A stretch of DNA of 64,000 nt from Alteromonas sp. C1M14 (GTDB taxonomy: Bacteria > Pseudomonadota > Gammaproteobacteria > Enterobacterales > Alteromonadaceae): positions 682,001 to 746,000 of the forward strand of contig NZ_JAHKQF010000015.1 in assembly GCF_018860965.1 (NCBI RefSeq), written 5' to 3'. Of the stretch, positions 8,060 through 18,056 are shown one piece after another. Below the pieces are notes generated by a model that saw nothing but the letters and a program-made list of their open reading frames with translations, was not told the origin of the DNA and did no database searches. Both the position numbers and the translations under genes were made by a program. Numbering within the stretch: the first letter of the stretch is position 1; each line of letters starts with the position of its first letter.

Positions 8060-11000
8060 GGCCCGTCTCCTGCTTATTTATATCATTGTATTGTTGCTTC
8101 TTTTTAGGAAATATCCCGCGAATAAGCACGAAGAACAAAGGCACAAAGAATATCCCCAGCGCGGTGGCAGTTAATGTGCCGCCCACAATGCCCGAGCCAA
8201 TGGAAATACGGCTGTTGGCACCAGCACCCGAGGAAACAGCAAGTGGAACAGTACCCACAATAAATGCTAAGGATGTCATAATAATTGGCCGCAAGCGCAG
8301 TTTGGCCGCCTCCAGTGCCGCATGGCTAAGAGAAGCGCCTTTTTGGTACAAGGATTCGGCAAATTCCACAATTAAAATGGCATTTTTTGATGACAGTCCA
8401 ATCGTGGTTAGAAGTGCAACCTGGAAGTAAATATCATTTTCTAACCCACGTAACGTGGCGGCGATGGCTGCACCTATCACGCCCAGTGGGATCACCAACA
8501 TCACAGAAAAAGGCACCGACCAACTTTCATAAAGAGCGGCAAGGGCTAAAAACACCACCAGAATTGAAATGGCATACAGTAAGGTTGATTGCCCGCTAGA
8601 CAGCTTTTCTTGATAAGACAATCCACTCCAAGAATAGCTCAGCTTTCCTTGTCCTACTTCTTGGGTTAATCGTTCCATTTCAGCCATGGCCTGACCTGAA
8701 CTCACCCCGTCTGCCGGTGCGCCTTGTATTTCGTAAGCCGCTAAGCCATTAAATCGAGATAAGGTTTGCGGCGCATCAGACCATGATACATCTGAGAAAA
8801 CAGAAAAAGCAGTCATGGTAGTATCGCCATTGGCATCACTTCCGCGAACAAACCATTCATTAAGATCTTCAGGTTTAGAACGATAGTTAGCATCGCCTTT
8901 TATATAAACCTTTTTTACCCGTCCGTTATCAATGAAGTCATTAACATAACTTCCAGCCCACGCATAGGATAAGGTATTGGTGACATCAGACACCGACAAG
9001 CCCAGCGCCGAGGCTTTCACGGTATCGATATCAATTTTCAATTGTGGTGTGGTAGACAGTGCCCCTTCGCGAATACTTGTAAGAAGCGGACTTTGTTGGG
9101 CTTTATTCATGAGCTCACTTTTCAGCGCGGCCAATTCAGCACGAGTGGTTCCCGTCGCTGCCTGCAACTCGAAAGTGAAGCCATTGCTTTGTCCTAACCC
9201 ACGAATTATCGGCTGAGACATCGCAAATACTTTGGCATCGGTGATAGCTGAGAGATTCTTGTTCATGCGACCAATCACCGCACCTGCGCTGTCCTCATCA
9301 TCGGTTCGCTCACTCCAGTCAATTAACGACACAAAGCCCATTCCTGCATTTTGTCCGGTGCCTGAGAAATTCGACCCCGAAATAGAAAATGCCCGCTTCA
9401 CTAAATCACCTTCTTCGTTTAACAAGTAATCTTCTACTTGCTCTGACACCGCACGGGTACGGTTGATTGATGCCCCAGAAGGCAGGTTAACCTGAAACAT
9501 GATGCTGCCTTGGTCTTCCTCGGGTAAAAAGCCGGTGGGCAAGCGCACAATTAATACGCCCAACATAACAACAATCACGGTGTACAGTACAAGCCAGCGA
9601 CCTTTCTGTTTAATAATGCGCTGCACGCCCCCAGTGTATGACGCAGTCAAATTATCGAACTTACGGTTAAACCAAGCGAAAAAGCCTTTCTGTGCCCCAG
9701 TATCCTGGTTGTGCGGCTTTAACATACTGGCACATAGGGTGGGACTTAACGTTAAGGCCACAACCACCGATAACACCATTGATGAAACAATGGCAATGGA
9801 GAATTGTCGATAGATCACCCCTGTGGAGCCGTCAAAGAACGCCATGGGCAAAAATACTGCGCTCAGTACCACGGCAATACCAATTAACGCGCTGCTAATT
9901 TCAGACATGGATTTAATTGTGGCATCCCGCGGCGACAATCCTTCCTCTCGCATCAGTCGCTCCACATTTTCTACCACCACAATGGCATCATCCACCAGTA
10001 ACCCAATGGATAACACGATACCAAACATGGTCAACGTATTAATGGAATAACCAAACACCGAAAGTACACCGAAGGTCCCTAACAAGACCACTGGCACAGC
10101 GATAGCGGGGATCAATGTTGCCCGCCAGTTCTGCATAAATAACCACATAACCAGCACCACCAAAATGATGGCTTCTACCAAGGTATGAACCACTTCTTCA
10201 ATGGATATCTTGATAAATTCGGTACTATCACGAGGAAAGGTAATAGCATATCCGTCAGGTAAGTTCTGCGCTAATTCCGCTACTTTTTCTTTTACTCGGG
10301 TGGCCGTGTCTAAAGCATTTGCCCCGGGTGAAAGCATGATGGCAATCCCCGACGCAGGATGGCGATTCAGGCGTGGAATACGGGTATAGCTTTCACTACC
10401 AATTTCTATCCGAGCCACATCCCCCAACAGAACATTGGCCCCGGTTGAATCATATTTGACAATGATTTGTCGAAACTGGTCTGGCGTAGACATCATTGAC
10501 TGGGCGGTTACAGTGGCATTTAACTCTTGGCTATCGAGCGCAGGCATCGCACCTATTTTACCCGCGGCCACCTGCACATTTTGGTTGTTAATGGCAGTCG
10601 CAATGTCGGAGGGCATCAGGTCGTAGGCTGCCAACTTGGTGGGATCTAACCAAATGCGCATAGCATATTCAGAGCCAAATACATTGGTGTCCCCCACCCC
10701 TTCGATTCGCGCCAGGGCATCTTCCATATTGGAAGAAATGTAGTCGGCAATATCATAGCCATTCGCTTGATCGGTGGTGTCATAAACAGCCGTCACCAAC
10801 AAAAAATCCGTATTGGCTTTGGTTACCACCAAGCCTTCGGACTGCACAGACTCGGGTAATCGTGAGGAGATCTGATCGATTTTATTTTGCACCTGTACCT
10901 GGGCGTAATCAGCATCAGTTCCCTGTTCAAAGGTTACTTTTACCGATGCAGCGCCATCGGATGTACTGCTAGAAGAAAAATACAGTAATCCGTCTAACCC

Positions 11001-11213
11001 GGTAAGCTGCTGTTCTAATATTTGGGTAACACTGTTTTCTACCGTTTGCGCATCAGCCCCGGTGTAAGAAGTGCTCACGCTAATGGTAGGCGGTGCCACA
11101 CTGGGATACTGGGCGATGGGTAATGTGGTAATAGCACCGATGCCGGCCATCATGATAATAATGGAAATTACCCATGCAAAAACCGGACGGTCGATAAAAA
11201 AGCGAGCAAGCAT
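8052..11213 (-). CDS. RND multidrug efflux pump, inner-membrane transporter (AcrB/MexB, HAE1 family)
   Basis: This 1053-residue protein has the full AcrB layout: an N-terminal transmembrane helix (MLARFFIDRPVFAWVISIIIM), a large periplasmic loop, a block of helices, a second loop and a second block. In TM4, GLLVDDAIVVVENVERLM carries the paired aspartates of the proton relay. The segment FLPEEDQGSIMFQV marks the second loop, and GLSSKNAILIVEFA carries the conserved lysine of TM10. It lies 3 bases after the adaptor gene and overlaps the outer-membrane factor gene. It exports hydrophobic or amphipathic compounds using the proton gradient. The drug range cannot be read, so I give no symbol. Confidence 0.95.
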   Translation of the reverse strand: MLARFFIDRPVFAWVISIIIMMAGIGAITTLPIAQYPSVAPPTISVSTSYTGADAQTVENSVTQILEQQLTGLDGLLYFSSSSTSDGAASVKVTFEQGTDADYAQVQVQNKIDQISSRLPESVQSEGLVVTKANTDFLLVTAVYDTTDQANGYDIADYISSNMEDALARIEGVGDTNVFGSEYAMRIWLDPTKLAAYDLMPSDIATAINNQNVQVAAGKIGAMPALDSQELNATVTAQSMMSTPDQFRQIIVKYDSTGANVLLGDVARIEIGSESYTRIPRLNRHPASGIAIMLSPGANALDTATRVKEKVAELAQNLPDGYAITFPRDSTEFIKISIEEVVHTLVEAIILVVLVMWLFMQNWRATLIPAIAVPVVLLGTFGVLSVFGYSINTLTMFGIVLSIGLLVDDAIVVVENVERLMREEGLSPRDATIKSMSEISSALIGIAVVLSAVFLPMAFFDGSTGVIYRQFSIAIVSSMVLSVVVALTLSPTLCASMLKPHNQDTGAQKGFFAWFNRKFDNLTASYTGGVQRIIKQKGRWLVLYTVIVVMLGVLIVRLPTGFLPEEDQGSIMFQVNLPSGASINRTRAVSEQVEDYLLNEEGDLVKRAFSISGSNFSGTGQNAGMGFVSLIDWSERTDDEDSAGAVIGRMNKNLSAITDAKVFAMSQPIIRGLGQSNGFTFELQAATGTTRAELAALKSELMNKAQQSPLLTSIREGALSTTPQLKIDIDTVKASALGLSVSDVTNTLSYAWAGSYVNDFIDNGRVKKVYIKGDANYRSKPEDLNEWFVRGSDANGDTTMTAFSVFSDVSWSDAPQTLSRFNGLAAYEIQGAPADGVSSGQAMAEMERLTQEVGQGKLSYSWSGLSYQEKLSSGQSTLLYAISILVVFLALAALYESWSVPFSVMLVIPLGVIGAAIAATLRGLENDIYFQVALLTTIGLSSKNAILIVEFAESLYQKGASLSHAALEAAKLRLRPIIMTSLAFIVGTVPLAVSSGAGANSRISIGSGIVGGTLTATALGIFFVPLFFVLIRGIFPKKKQQYNDINKQETGHE

Positions 11214-11216
11214 GGT

Positions 11217-12416
11217 TTACACTCCTGTCATCGCTGTTGAATCAACGTTGAGGTTGTGCGTTTTCTCACTAATGACCACCATTTCGCCAGACGCATCCAT
11301 TGTGACTTCAACGGGTTCAACCTGACTGTCTGGTCTTATTTTGATGCTACCTTCAACTAACAGCTTGTCTTGAGTACTGAGTCCACTGCCGATAAGCCAC
11401 TTATTACCTACCGCTTCCAGTGTTTTCACCACTCGTTTTTCTATTGTATTTGCATCATTAATCACATAGGCAAAAGCATCACCATTGGCACTGTGATAGA
11501 TCCCCTGCTGAGGCACCAATATAGCATTTTCATCGACGGCTTCATTTACCGTACCGCGAACAAACATGCCAGGTAGTAACAGTCCCTGAGGGTTAGAAAA
11601 CTGGGCTCGTAACGTCACCGCGCCGGTGGAGGAATTCACCGAGACTTCCTGCATTTTCATTTGCCCTTCATATTGGTAGTCGCTACCGTCTTCTAGCTCA
11701 AGCGAAACCGTCGCCGTGCCTTGGCTGATATTTTTACTGCCTAGTAACTTGCGCAACTGTAATAAGGCTTTACTGCTTTTGGTCATATCTACGTAAATGG
11801 GATCCAGCTGGCGAATAGTGGCAAGGGCAGTGTCTTGTTCTGCGGTAACCAACGCACCTTCTGTTACGGTAGAGATGCCAATTCGCCCGCTAATAGGGGC
11901 TTTGATTTTGGTAAATTCAAGATTAATTTTTGCCGTTTCAAGTGCTGCCTCGTATTTTGCAATATCGGCCGCGGCTTCAAGGTAATCGGCGTGAGCATCG
12001 TCGGCATCTTGTTGCGACACCCCATCAATTGCTAGCAATGAAGCGTAGCGTTCATCTTTAAGCCGAGCGGTTTCCACAGACGCTTTAGCGCTGGCTACGT
12101 CAGCTTTGGCTTCATTGTATGCCGACGCATAAGTAGTTGGATCTAATTGATAAAGCACTTGCCCTTGAGTCACGCTGTCGCCCTCGTCAAAGAGGCGCTC
12201 TTTTACAATACCTGTAACCTGAGGCCTTACTTGCGCCTCCCGTGAAGCCACCACCCGTCCCTGCATTTTCGCTTCCATGGTATAAACCGTGGGCGTGACC
12301 GTTATATAAGAAACTGTCGGCGCATTCCCTGCCGGTGACGCTGTTTCTGATTGCTCGCAACCACTCAGCAAGAAACATAGCGCCAATAAACCACCAATAA
12401 ACCTAAAATACTTCAT
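11217..12416 (-). CDS. RND efflux periplasmic adaptor lipoprotein (AcrA/MexA family)
   Basis: This 399-residue membrane fusion protein has a lipobox (FLLSGC, Cys20), then the lipoyl half-motif (GRVVASREAQVRPQVTGIV), an alpha-helical hairpin (about residues 95-165), the second lipoyl half and a beta-barrel region. It is the first gene of the operon and joins the inner-membrane pump to the outer-membrane channel. No divergent TetR-type repressor lies directly next to it; the upstream neighbour is the terminator of an S9 peptidase gene. Any local regulator is therefore not evident. Confidence 0.93.
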   Translation of the reverse strand: MKYFRFIGGLLALCFLLSGCEQSETASPAGNAPTVSYITVTPTVYTMEAKMQGRVVASREAQVRPQVTGIVKERLFDEGDSVTQGQVLYQLDPTTYASAYNEAKADVASAKASVETARLKDERYASLLAIDGVSQQDADDAHADYLEAAADIAKYEAALETAKINLEFTKIKAPISGRIGISTVTEGALVTAEQDTALATIRQLDPIYVDMTKSSKALLQLRKLLGSKNISQGTATVSLELEDGSDYQYEGQMKMQEVSVNSSTGAVTLRAQFSNPQGLLLPGMFVRGTVNEAVDENAILVPQQGIYHSANGDAFAYVINDANTIEKRVVKTLEAVGNKWLIGSGLSTQDKLLVEGSIKIRPDSQVEPVEVTMDASGEMVVISEKTHNLNVDSTAMTGV

Positions 12417-12552
12417 TTTCGGATTTCCTTACTTCTATCCGGATACCAAGACGGTAGGAAAAGCACGATTACACGATACGTAATCGTTACGTAGGATGAA
12501 GAGCATAACCAATGAAGGGTTAAGGGAAGGTTAAAGTCATCACTATCGACAT

Positions 12553-12583
12553 AAAAAAACCGGGCTATTTTTAAGCCCGGTTT
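12553..12583 (-). terminator. Rho-independent terminator after the S9 peptidase gene
   Basis: A 10-bp stem (12557-12566 with 12574-12583) with six central G:C pairs and a 7-base loop is followed on the minus strand by seven T residues. It lies 26 bases after the peptidase stop codon and insulates the efflux operon. Confidence 0.9.
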
Positions 12584-12608
12584 CAATTTATATTGCTAGT
12601 AAAAACGA

Positions 12609-14681
12609 TTAATTGCTGTTGCTGTTTGCTGGCGTTTTATAGCGTTCAAACCACGCTAAAATATTACCCACTTTTTGGATAAGTCTTGATGGCCGACTGG
12701 CAATACCATGAGATGACCCCGGTATACGCACTAGTGCTGCATCTACGCCCTGTAGTTTTAACGCCTGATAAAACTGTTCCGACTCGCTAATCGGTGTACG
12801 ATAATCAGATTCGCCAGTCAATAACATGGTTGGCGTAGTGACATTACCGACCAAAGATAGCGGGCTTCTTTTCCATAATTTTTCAGCAATATTCCATGGC
12901 ATATCGGCCATCCAATATTGACTAAAATACGGATAGGCATCTGCCGTCAATGCAAAGCTCACCCAGTTAATTACAGGTTTTGCCACCACCGCAGCGGCAA
13001 ACCGGTCTGTCTTGCCAACGGACCAGGCCGTTAACACACCGCCGCCAGAACCACCGGTAATAAATAGATTATCCGTATCCACATAACCTTTTGCGATCAC
13101 GGTATCCACCGTATCCATTAAGTCATTATAATCTTCTGAGGGGTAGTTATGATGGATCAAGTTACCAAAATCTTCACCATAAGAGGCGCTACCTCTTGGG
13201 TTTGCCCAAACCACCACATATCCTTTTGCCGCCATCAATTGAATTTCCATTGAGAAATGGGGGCCGTAGGCGGCATGAGGACCACCGTGGATCTCAAGGA
13301 TCAAGGGATACTTTTTACTGGCATCAAAATTCGGCGGCAGTGCCACCCACGCATCAATACTTCTGTCATCAACACTGGAAGTCACCGCCAGATCTTCAAC
13401 CTTTGCTAAGGCTTTATAACTTAGGGCATCATCATTCAGGTGGGTCAGTTGCTTATCGTCCCCACGCTTTTTAAACAGCGCCAGATCGCCGGGCATGGTC
13501 CGACTTGCCAAGGTATAAACGATATCACCATCGTCACTTACGGCAAAATCACCGGAAGTATAGGGCCGGCCAAAAGATTGCCCCCCCATTGCGACATCCA
13601 GTTTTTCTATATCACCGTCCAAATCCACTGTCGCCAGACGATTTTCACCGCCATCTAGATAGGAGAAAACCAATCCTTTGCTATTGCTTTCCCAGACAAA
13701 CTTGCCGATGGACCGATCAAGAGAGGCGGTAACACGGGTCATTTTCCCCGAGGAAAGGGACATCACCACAATATCGCCATTTTGATAGGACAAACGCCTG
13801 TCGTCTAACTGGGTAAACGCCAAGTATTTACCATTGGGGCTCAATACTGGGTGGCTTTCAGGGCCAGCCATATCGGTAACTTGTACAATTTCACCTGAGG
13901 TTATGTCCACCTTGTAGATGTCAGACGTAAGCGGGTTAAGGGCGTAATCTTCACTTTGTGCAGAAGAAAAGTAAATCCACTCATCGTTGTTGCTAAAACT
14001 TAGCGTGCCACCATTAGGGAACTGCCCTGTCGTTAGCTGACGAGGGGTGCCCCCGTCGACAGGCAAAACGTAAACCTGATTGTAACCTTCCCGCAAATAG
14101 CCTCGGCCGTCACTGCGATACTGTACTGCATCAATATACTTGGCTGTGGGTGACCATTTAGCCCCTTTGGGTTTTGCCGGCATACCGGTGAACAGTGGCT
14201 TTTGCTTATGTTCAGTAAATAACGTAAAGGCCAAAGTTTTACCGTCATGGGACCAAGTAATATTACTTGGTCTTTCATCAACATTGGTTAAACGAACGGA
14301 TTGACGTGAATCTAAATAATAAACGAATAATTGGCTTCGCCCATTAACCGTTTGGGCGTAGGCCAGCATTTTACCGTTAGGTGAAAGGGTGGCATTACTG
14401 ACACTAGCTTGTTGAGCAATAAAGGGACGGTGCTCACCGGTCTTCAAATTGACTTGCCAAAGATGGCTTTGACGACTGTCGGTCATAATGTCCATACTCT
14501 GACGATTATAAATAACCGTGTCATCATCAATAAACTGCGGGTTAGCGACAAATTCTAAATTAAAAGTATCGTCGTAACTAAGTGCTTTACCGTCGCTGGC
14601 AAAAGCCGGTGTAATAACACTGGCAATGAGTGTTGCCGCCGCACATAACCCACGGCGTGGTGCAAAAGTGAGAGCCTTCAT
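12609..14681 (-). CDS. Exported S9 family peptidase (prolyl oligopeptidase / dipeptidyl aminopeptidase-like)
   Basis: The 690-residue protein has a signal peptide (from MKALTFAPRRG to AFA), an N-terminal WD40-like beta-propeller with repeats such as LSPNGKMLAYAQ, WSHDGKTLAF and LSPNGKYLAFTQ, and a C-terminal alpha/beta hydrolase domain. The nucleophile serine is in FITGGSGGGVLTAWSV (near residue 549), the aspartate in LLTGESDYRTPI and the histidine in IPGSSHGI. The ATG at 14681 was chosen for its AAAGGA site 6 bases upstream and because it puts the signal peptide at the N-terminus; an earlier ATG at 14723 would add 14 polar residues. It likely cleaves short peptides in the periplasm for nitrogen and carbon supply. 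Confidence 0.9.
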   Translation of the reverse strand: MKALTFAPRRGLCAAATLIASVITPAFASDGKALSYDDTFNLEFVANPQFIDDDTVIYNRQSMDIMTDSRQSHLWQVNLKTGEHRPFIAQQASVSNATLSPNGKMLAYAQTVNGRSQLFVYYLDSRQSVRLTNVDERPSNITWSHDGKTLAFTLFTEHKQKPLFTGMPAKPKGAKWSPTAKYIDAVQYRSDGRGYLREGYNQVYVLPVDGGTPRQLTTGQFPNGGTLSFSNNDEWIYFSSAQSEDYALNPLTSDIYKVDITSGEIVQVTDMAGPESHPVLSPNGKYLAFTQLDDRRLSYQNGDIVVMSLSSGKMTRVTASLDRSIGKFVWESNSKGLVFSYLDGGENRLATVDLDGDIEKLDVAMGGQSFGRPYTSGDFAVSDDGDIVYTLASRTMPGDLALFKKRGDDKQLTHLNDDALSYKALAKVEDLAVTSSVDDRSIDAWVALPPNFDASKKYPLILEIHGGPHAAYGPHFSMEIQLMAAKGYVVVWANPRGSASYGEDFGNLIHHNYPSEDYNDLMDTVDTVIAKGYVDTDNLFITGGSGGGVLTAWSVGKTDRFAAAVVAKPVINWVSFALTADAYPYFSQYWMADMPWNIAEKLWKRSPLSLVGNVTTPTMLLTGESDYRTPISESEQFYQALKLQGVDAALVRIPGSSHGIASRPSRLIQKVGNILAWFERYKTPANSNSN

Positions 14682-14923
14682 GGCATATCCTTTCTTATTT
14701 GTGATTATTGACCTCGCAATCAATGCGGGTTTTAGCGTGTATAACAGGGTACAAATGTTACTTTATCCGTTTATTGCGAATTTGCAGGTAAGGTGCGTCG
14801 AAAATGCATCTGAATGTGACAAATAACGGTTCGCTGAATGCTTAATATGGTGAGGGCGATGGTATTTTCCTGCTAAATATTAGCCTCTATGCACCCCATT
14901 GGGGTGCGCAAAATTAGTGCAAC

Positions 14924-14935
14924 CTAGTACAAACG
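14924..14935 (+). repeat. CTAGTACAARCG repeat, copy 1
   Basis: The 12-mer CTAGTACAAACG lies 15 bases beyond the stop of the TetR gene. A near-identical copy in opposite orientation is found upstream of the TetR gene at 15700-15711. The pair may be binding sites for the TetR-family protein encoded between them. Confidence 0.4.
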
Positions 14936-14949
14936 TACCATTTTAGTGC

Positions 14950-15612
14950 TTAATTTTTAGCCCTTTCGGCGGGAATATCACCACTTTCGATGATTTGTAA
15001 AGCGGTGCTACAGATCATTTTTATTACACCTTCACACATCCCATTGTTAGATTTTTTATAACCGATAAACATGGTGTGTCCCTCAATCGTCGCAGAAATA
15101 AACAAAGCGATTAATCGTCCTTGCTGTTCAGTCAACGAAGGATTAATTTGCAGCGCGATATCTTCATAAATACGTCGATACACTTTATACATTTGCTGCA
15201 TTAGCGTATTGATATATTCGTCGTGATTCGACAATGACCAAATCTCAGGAAAGAACACGGTGGTATCCCGTGTTTGCAAATCACGGGTGACAAATTCGAT
15301 CACACTGATTAAACATTCTTTTGGCGATGATGCCTTATTTTTTATAACCTCAAGCTCAAGTAAGTACCTACTTATTACGTGATCAAGCATGGCTGATACT
15401 AAGTCATCACGGGTAGCAAAATGGTGCTGTAGATTCCCGGGTGAAATCCCCACGCGCTTGGCCACTTTACGGATAGAAAAATTGTGATACCCCTCATCGA
15501 TGAGTAGATTTTTCGCCGCTTCTAAAATCTGTTTTTGCCGCTCTAACCCAGCTTTATAAGGCCCTCGTTTAGGCATATTTTTTTTCTGCCTCCCCGGCGC
15601 GTTTTCAGGCAA
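14950..15612 (-). CDS. TetR/AcrR-family transcriptional regulator
   Basis: The protein is 220 residues from a TTG start at 15612. An AGGAG site lies 7 bases upstream of that TTG, a better spacing than for the ATG at 15576 (12 bases from a GGAGG), though the latter remains possible. The N-terminal helix-turn-helix is clear: QILEAAKNLLIDEGYHNFSIRKVAKRVG followed by ISPGNLQHHFATRDDLV. The C-terminal ligand domain is not recognisable to a named subfamily. It is divergent from the TonB-dependent receptor and amine dehydrogenase cluster across about 170 bases, so I infer it represses that cluster and responds to an amine or its product. Confidence 0.88.
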   Translation of the reverse strand: MPENAPGRQKKNMPKRGPYKAGLERQKQILEAAKNLLIDEGYHNFSIRKVAKRVGISPGNLQHHFATRDDLVSAMLDHVISRYLLELEVIKNKASSPKECLISVIEFVTRDLQTRDTTVFFPEIWSLSNHDEYINTLMQQMYKVYRRIYEDIALQINPSLTEQQGRLIALFISATIEGHTMFIGYKKSNNGMCEGVIKMICSTALQIIESGDIPAERAKN

Positions 15613-15699
15613 TGTCAGGCTCCTCTTATATCCAGCTAACTAAACGGATTATACGTCAATCCCGTGCTACTTACATCCTATTCACAACCCAATTTAGTT

Positions 15700-15711
15700 C
15701 GCTTGTACTAG
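15700..15711 (-). repeat. CTAGTACAARCG repeat, copy 2, in the TetR/receptor divergent promoter region
   Basis: Read on the minus strand this is CTAGTACAAGCG, differing at one base from the copy at 14924-14935. It lies about 70 bases before the TonB-dependent receptor start and 88 bases before the TetR start, a plausible place for an operator controlling both genes. Confidence 0.4.
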
Positions 15712-15780
15712 TTTGGCTTAAAAGTTGCTCAGTGAGCAGCGGGGCACATAACAATTACAACTTGGAACTGAGGGAAGAAA

Positions 15781-17994
15781 ATGAGGAAAAGCAAACTAGC
15801 ACTCGCATTGACTTTAGGGGTGAGCTGTCAACATGTCGCCTTTGCCCAACAGGTATTTGAAGAGATCAGTGTGGTCGCACAAAAACGTGAACAAAGTGTA
15901 CAAGACGTGGGAATTGCCATCACTGCACTGTCCGGTGATCAACTAGAAGCCCTTGGCTTTGATAATGCTCAACAAGTTACGGCCATGGCGCCGGGCGTAC
16001 AAACGGTACAGCCCAATGGCGAGGCCAATTACTCTGTGGGAATTCGCGGCGTAACCAATTCTGATTTTACCACCAACGTAGAAAGCCCGGTGGCGCTCTA
16101 TGTGGACGAGGTGTATATCAGCCAGATGTCAGGTGCGGGATTCAGTCTGTTTGATTTAGAGCGTGTGGAAATTTTGCGTGGGCCACAAGGCACCCTTTTT
16201 GGTCGCAATGCGACTGGGGGATTGGTGCATTATATCACCCGCAAACCCACCCAAGAATTAGATGCCTACGCCAAGGTAACCTTTGGTGATTACAATCAAC
16301 GGAAATTTGAAGGTGCATTAGGCGCTGGATTAACCGACACATTGTCAGCTCGGGTATCGGTTAATATCAACAAAGCCGATGGCTACATTGAAAACCGCTA
16401 TACCGGCAACGACCTCAATAATGCCGATGATAAAACGGCACGAGTACAGTTCCTATATGCCCCAAATAGTGACTTTGAAGCCCTATTGAATTTTCGCTAT
16501 GCCGAACAAGATATCGATACAGGTTTTTTCGAAAACGTAAGTTCAGTAAGGCCCGGTGAGTTAACGCCAGACGAGATGAACCCGGTTTTAGGTTACATCG
16601 ACAACGACGGTGACGTTTATGCCGGGGATTATGATGATCCAGGCTTTAATGAACTTGAAACCAACGGTGCCACCGCAACCTTAAAATGGCAAATTAACGA
16701 CGATTTAAAGATCGTGTCTATTTCTGACATCTCCAATGTAGAACGTACCTATATTGAAGACAGCGATGCATCACCGGTTCCCTTATTTAACTTTTTCCTT
16801 ACCACCGATGCGCAACAATTTTCCCAAGAAATTCGGTTAGAAGGCAATGCCGGCGATCTACTTTGGGTTACGGGTGCTTACTACCTCGACCTCGATATCA
16901 AGGATTCCAACGGTGCAATTTCTGATCCCCTTATCGGCGGCGGTGGCACCACCGAAGCGGGCAGTGAAGGCGGGTTATATAACCCCTATACATCAACCCT
17001 AACCTCGACCTCGGTGTTTGCCCAATTAGAATATCCCCTTGCCGAAGACCTAACCCTTATCGGCGGCCTACGTTTTATTCAAGATGAAAAAGAATTCGAT
17101 TTTAGTGTAAATGCGGTGGAGTTTCTTGATCCGGCCTCCCAACCCGGTTTTGCTGATAGCGACAATCTCGCATTGCAGGCAGAGCTAGGACAGTATTCGG
17201 CAAGCAGAAAAGACTCGGAAGTAGCCGGGCGGTTACAATTAAATTGGTACCCCACTGAGGATTTACTTACTTATCTTAGTTGGAACCGAGGTGTAAAAGG
17301 AGGCGGTTACAATGCCCCGATTTTCCCCCTCGCGCCCCCCAATGATTACGACGATGCCACCTTAAGCTACGATCCAGAACAACTGGATGCCTATGAGTTC
17401 GGCATAAAAAGCGATGTGGGCGATTATGGTCGCTTAAATGCCGCGATTTATTACTACGACTACAGCGACTATCAAATTTTCAATATTATCGGTCTTGATA
17501 CCATCACCATTAACTCGCCAGAGGCTTCATCTCAAGGTTTTGAAGTGGAGTATCAAGGTCAAATAGGCGACAACTGGGATCTCTTGCTCGGCGCCGCCTA
17601 TAACGATGCTGAAGCGACTCTTGCTGATGGCTCTAAAACCGTTCCCGTACAATCCCCAAAATGGAATTATAATGGCCTGCTACGTTACAGCATGCCGGTA
17701 GGTTCCGGTTATTTGGCGGTTCAAGGGGATTTTGTTTTTCGCGACGACGTACGCTTTGCCTTATCCGACGCCGAAACCCTTCAGCAATCGGCCTACACCC
17801 TATATAACGCTTCCATTACTTACACCTCTGGGGATGACACTTGGCAAATCAGTGCCTTCGTAGACAACCTCACCGACGAAGAATATATCGTTCAAGCCTT
17901 TGATTTATCGGGTCCAGAGGTATTTGGCCTGACCGAACAATACTACGGCAAACCAAGATGGTGGGGCGTTTCCTTTAAATATTCATGGTTTTAA
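15781..17994 (+). CDS. TonB-dependent outer-membrane receptor linked to amine dehydrogenase cluster
   Basis: This 737-residue receptor has a signal peptide (MRKSKLALALTLGVSCQHVAFA), a TonB-box region (FEEISVVAQKREQSVQDV), a plug domain with VEILRGPQGTLFGRNATGG near residue 125, and a 22-strand-type barrel ending in an aromatic residue (FKYSWF). It resembles the Caulobacter/Alteromonas receptors used for organic nutrients rather than classical siderophore receptors. The amine dehydrogenase large subunit starts 62 bases downstream on the same strand. I infer that it imports the amine, or a complex carrying it. A role in metal uptake cannot be ruled out. Confidence 0.88.
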   Translation: MRKSKLALALTLGVSCQHVAFAQQVFEEISVVAQKREQSVQDVGIAITALSGDQLEALGFDNAQQVTAMAPGVQTVQPNGEANYSVGIRGVTNSDFTTNVESPVALYVDEVYISQMSGAGFSLFDLERVEILRGPQGTLFGRNATGGLVHYITRKPTQELDAYAKVTFGDYNQRKFEGALGAGLTDTLSARVSVNINKADGYIENRYTGNDLNNADDKTARVQFLYAPNSDFEALLNFRYAEQDIDTGFFENVSSVRPGELTPDEMNPVLGYIDNDGDVYAGDYDDPGFNELETNGATATLKWQINDDLKIVSISDISNVERTYIEDSDASPVPLFNFFLTTDAQQFSQEIRLEGNAGDLLWVTGAYYLDLDIKDSNGAISDPLIGGGGTTEAGSEGGLYNPYTSTLTSTSVFAQLEYPLAEDLTLIGGLRFIQDEKEFDFSVNAVEFLDPASQPGFADSDNLALQAELGQYSASRKDSEVAGRLQLNWYPTEDLLTYLSWNRGVKGGGYNAPIFPLAPPNDYDDATLSYDPEQLDAYEFGIKSDVGDYGRLNAAIYYYDYSDYQIFNIIGLDTITINSPEASSQGFEVEYQGQIGDNWDLLLGAAYNDAEATLADGSKTVPVQSPKWNYNGLLRYSMPVGSGYLAVQGDFVFRDDVRFALSDAETLQQSAYTLYNASITYTSGDDTWQISAFVDNLTDEEYIVQAFDLSGPEVFGLTEQYYGKPRWWGVSFKYSWF

Positions 17995-18056
17995 ACACAC
18001 GGTGTGGCGTGACCAAACGCCACAACTTTACGTCACTTACTCAGGAATAATCAGAT

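Noticed and set aside
13091..13474. 127-residue plus-strand frame opposite the S9 peptidase gene
   Set aside because: Low-complexity Tyr/His/Pro-rich translation and full overlap with a strongly supported gene; a shadow frame.
14891..14907. GC-rich 7-bp hairpin after the TetR gene as a terminator
   Set aside because: The loop is only 3 bases and no U-run follows on the minus strand, so the evidence is too weak.
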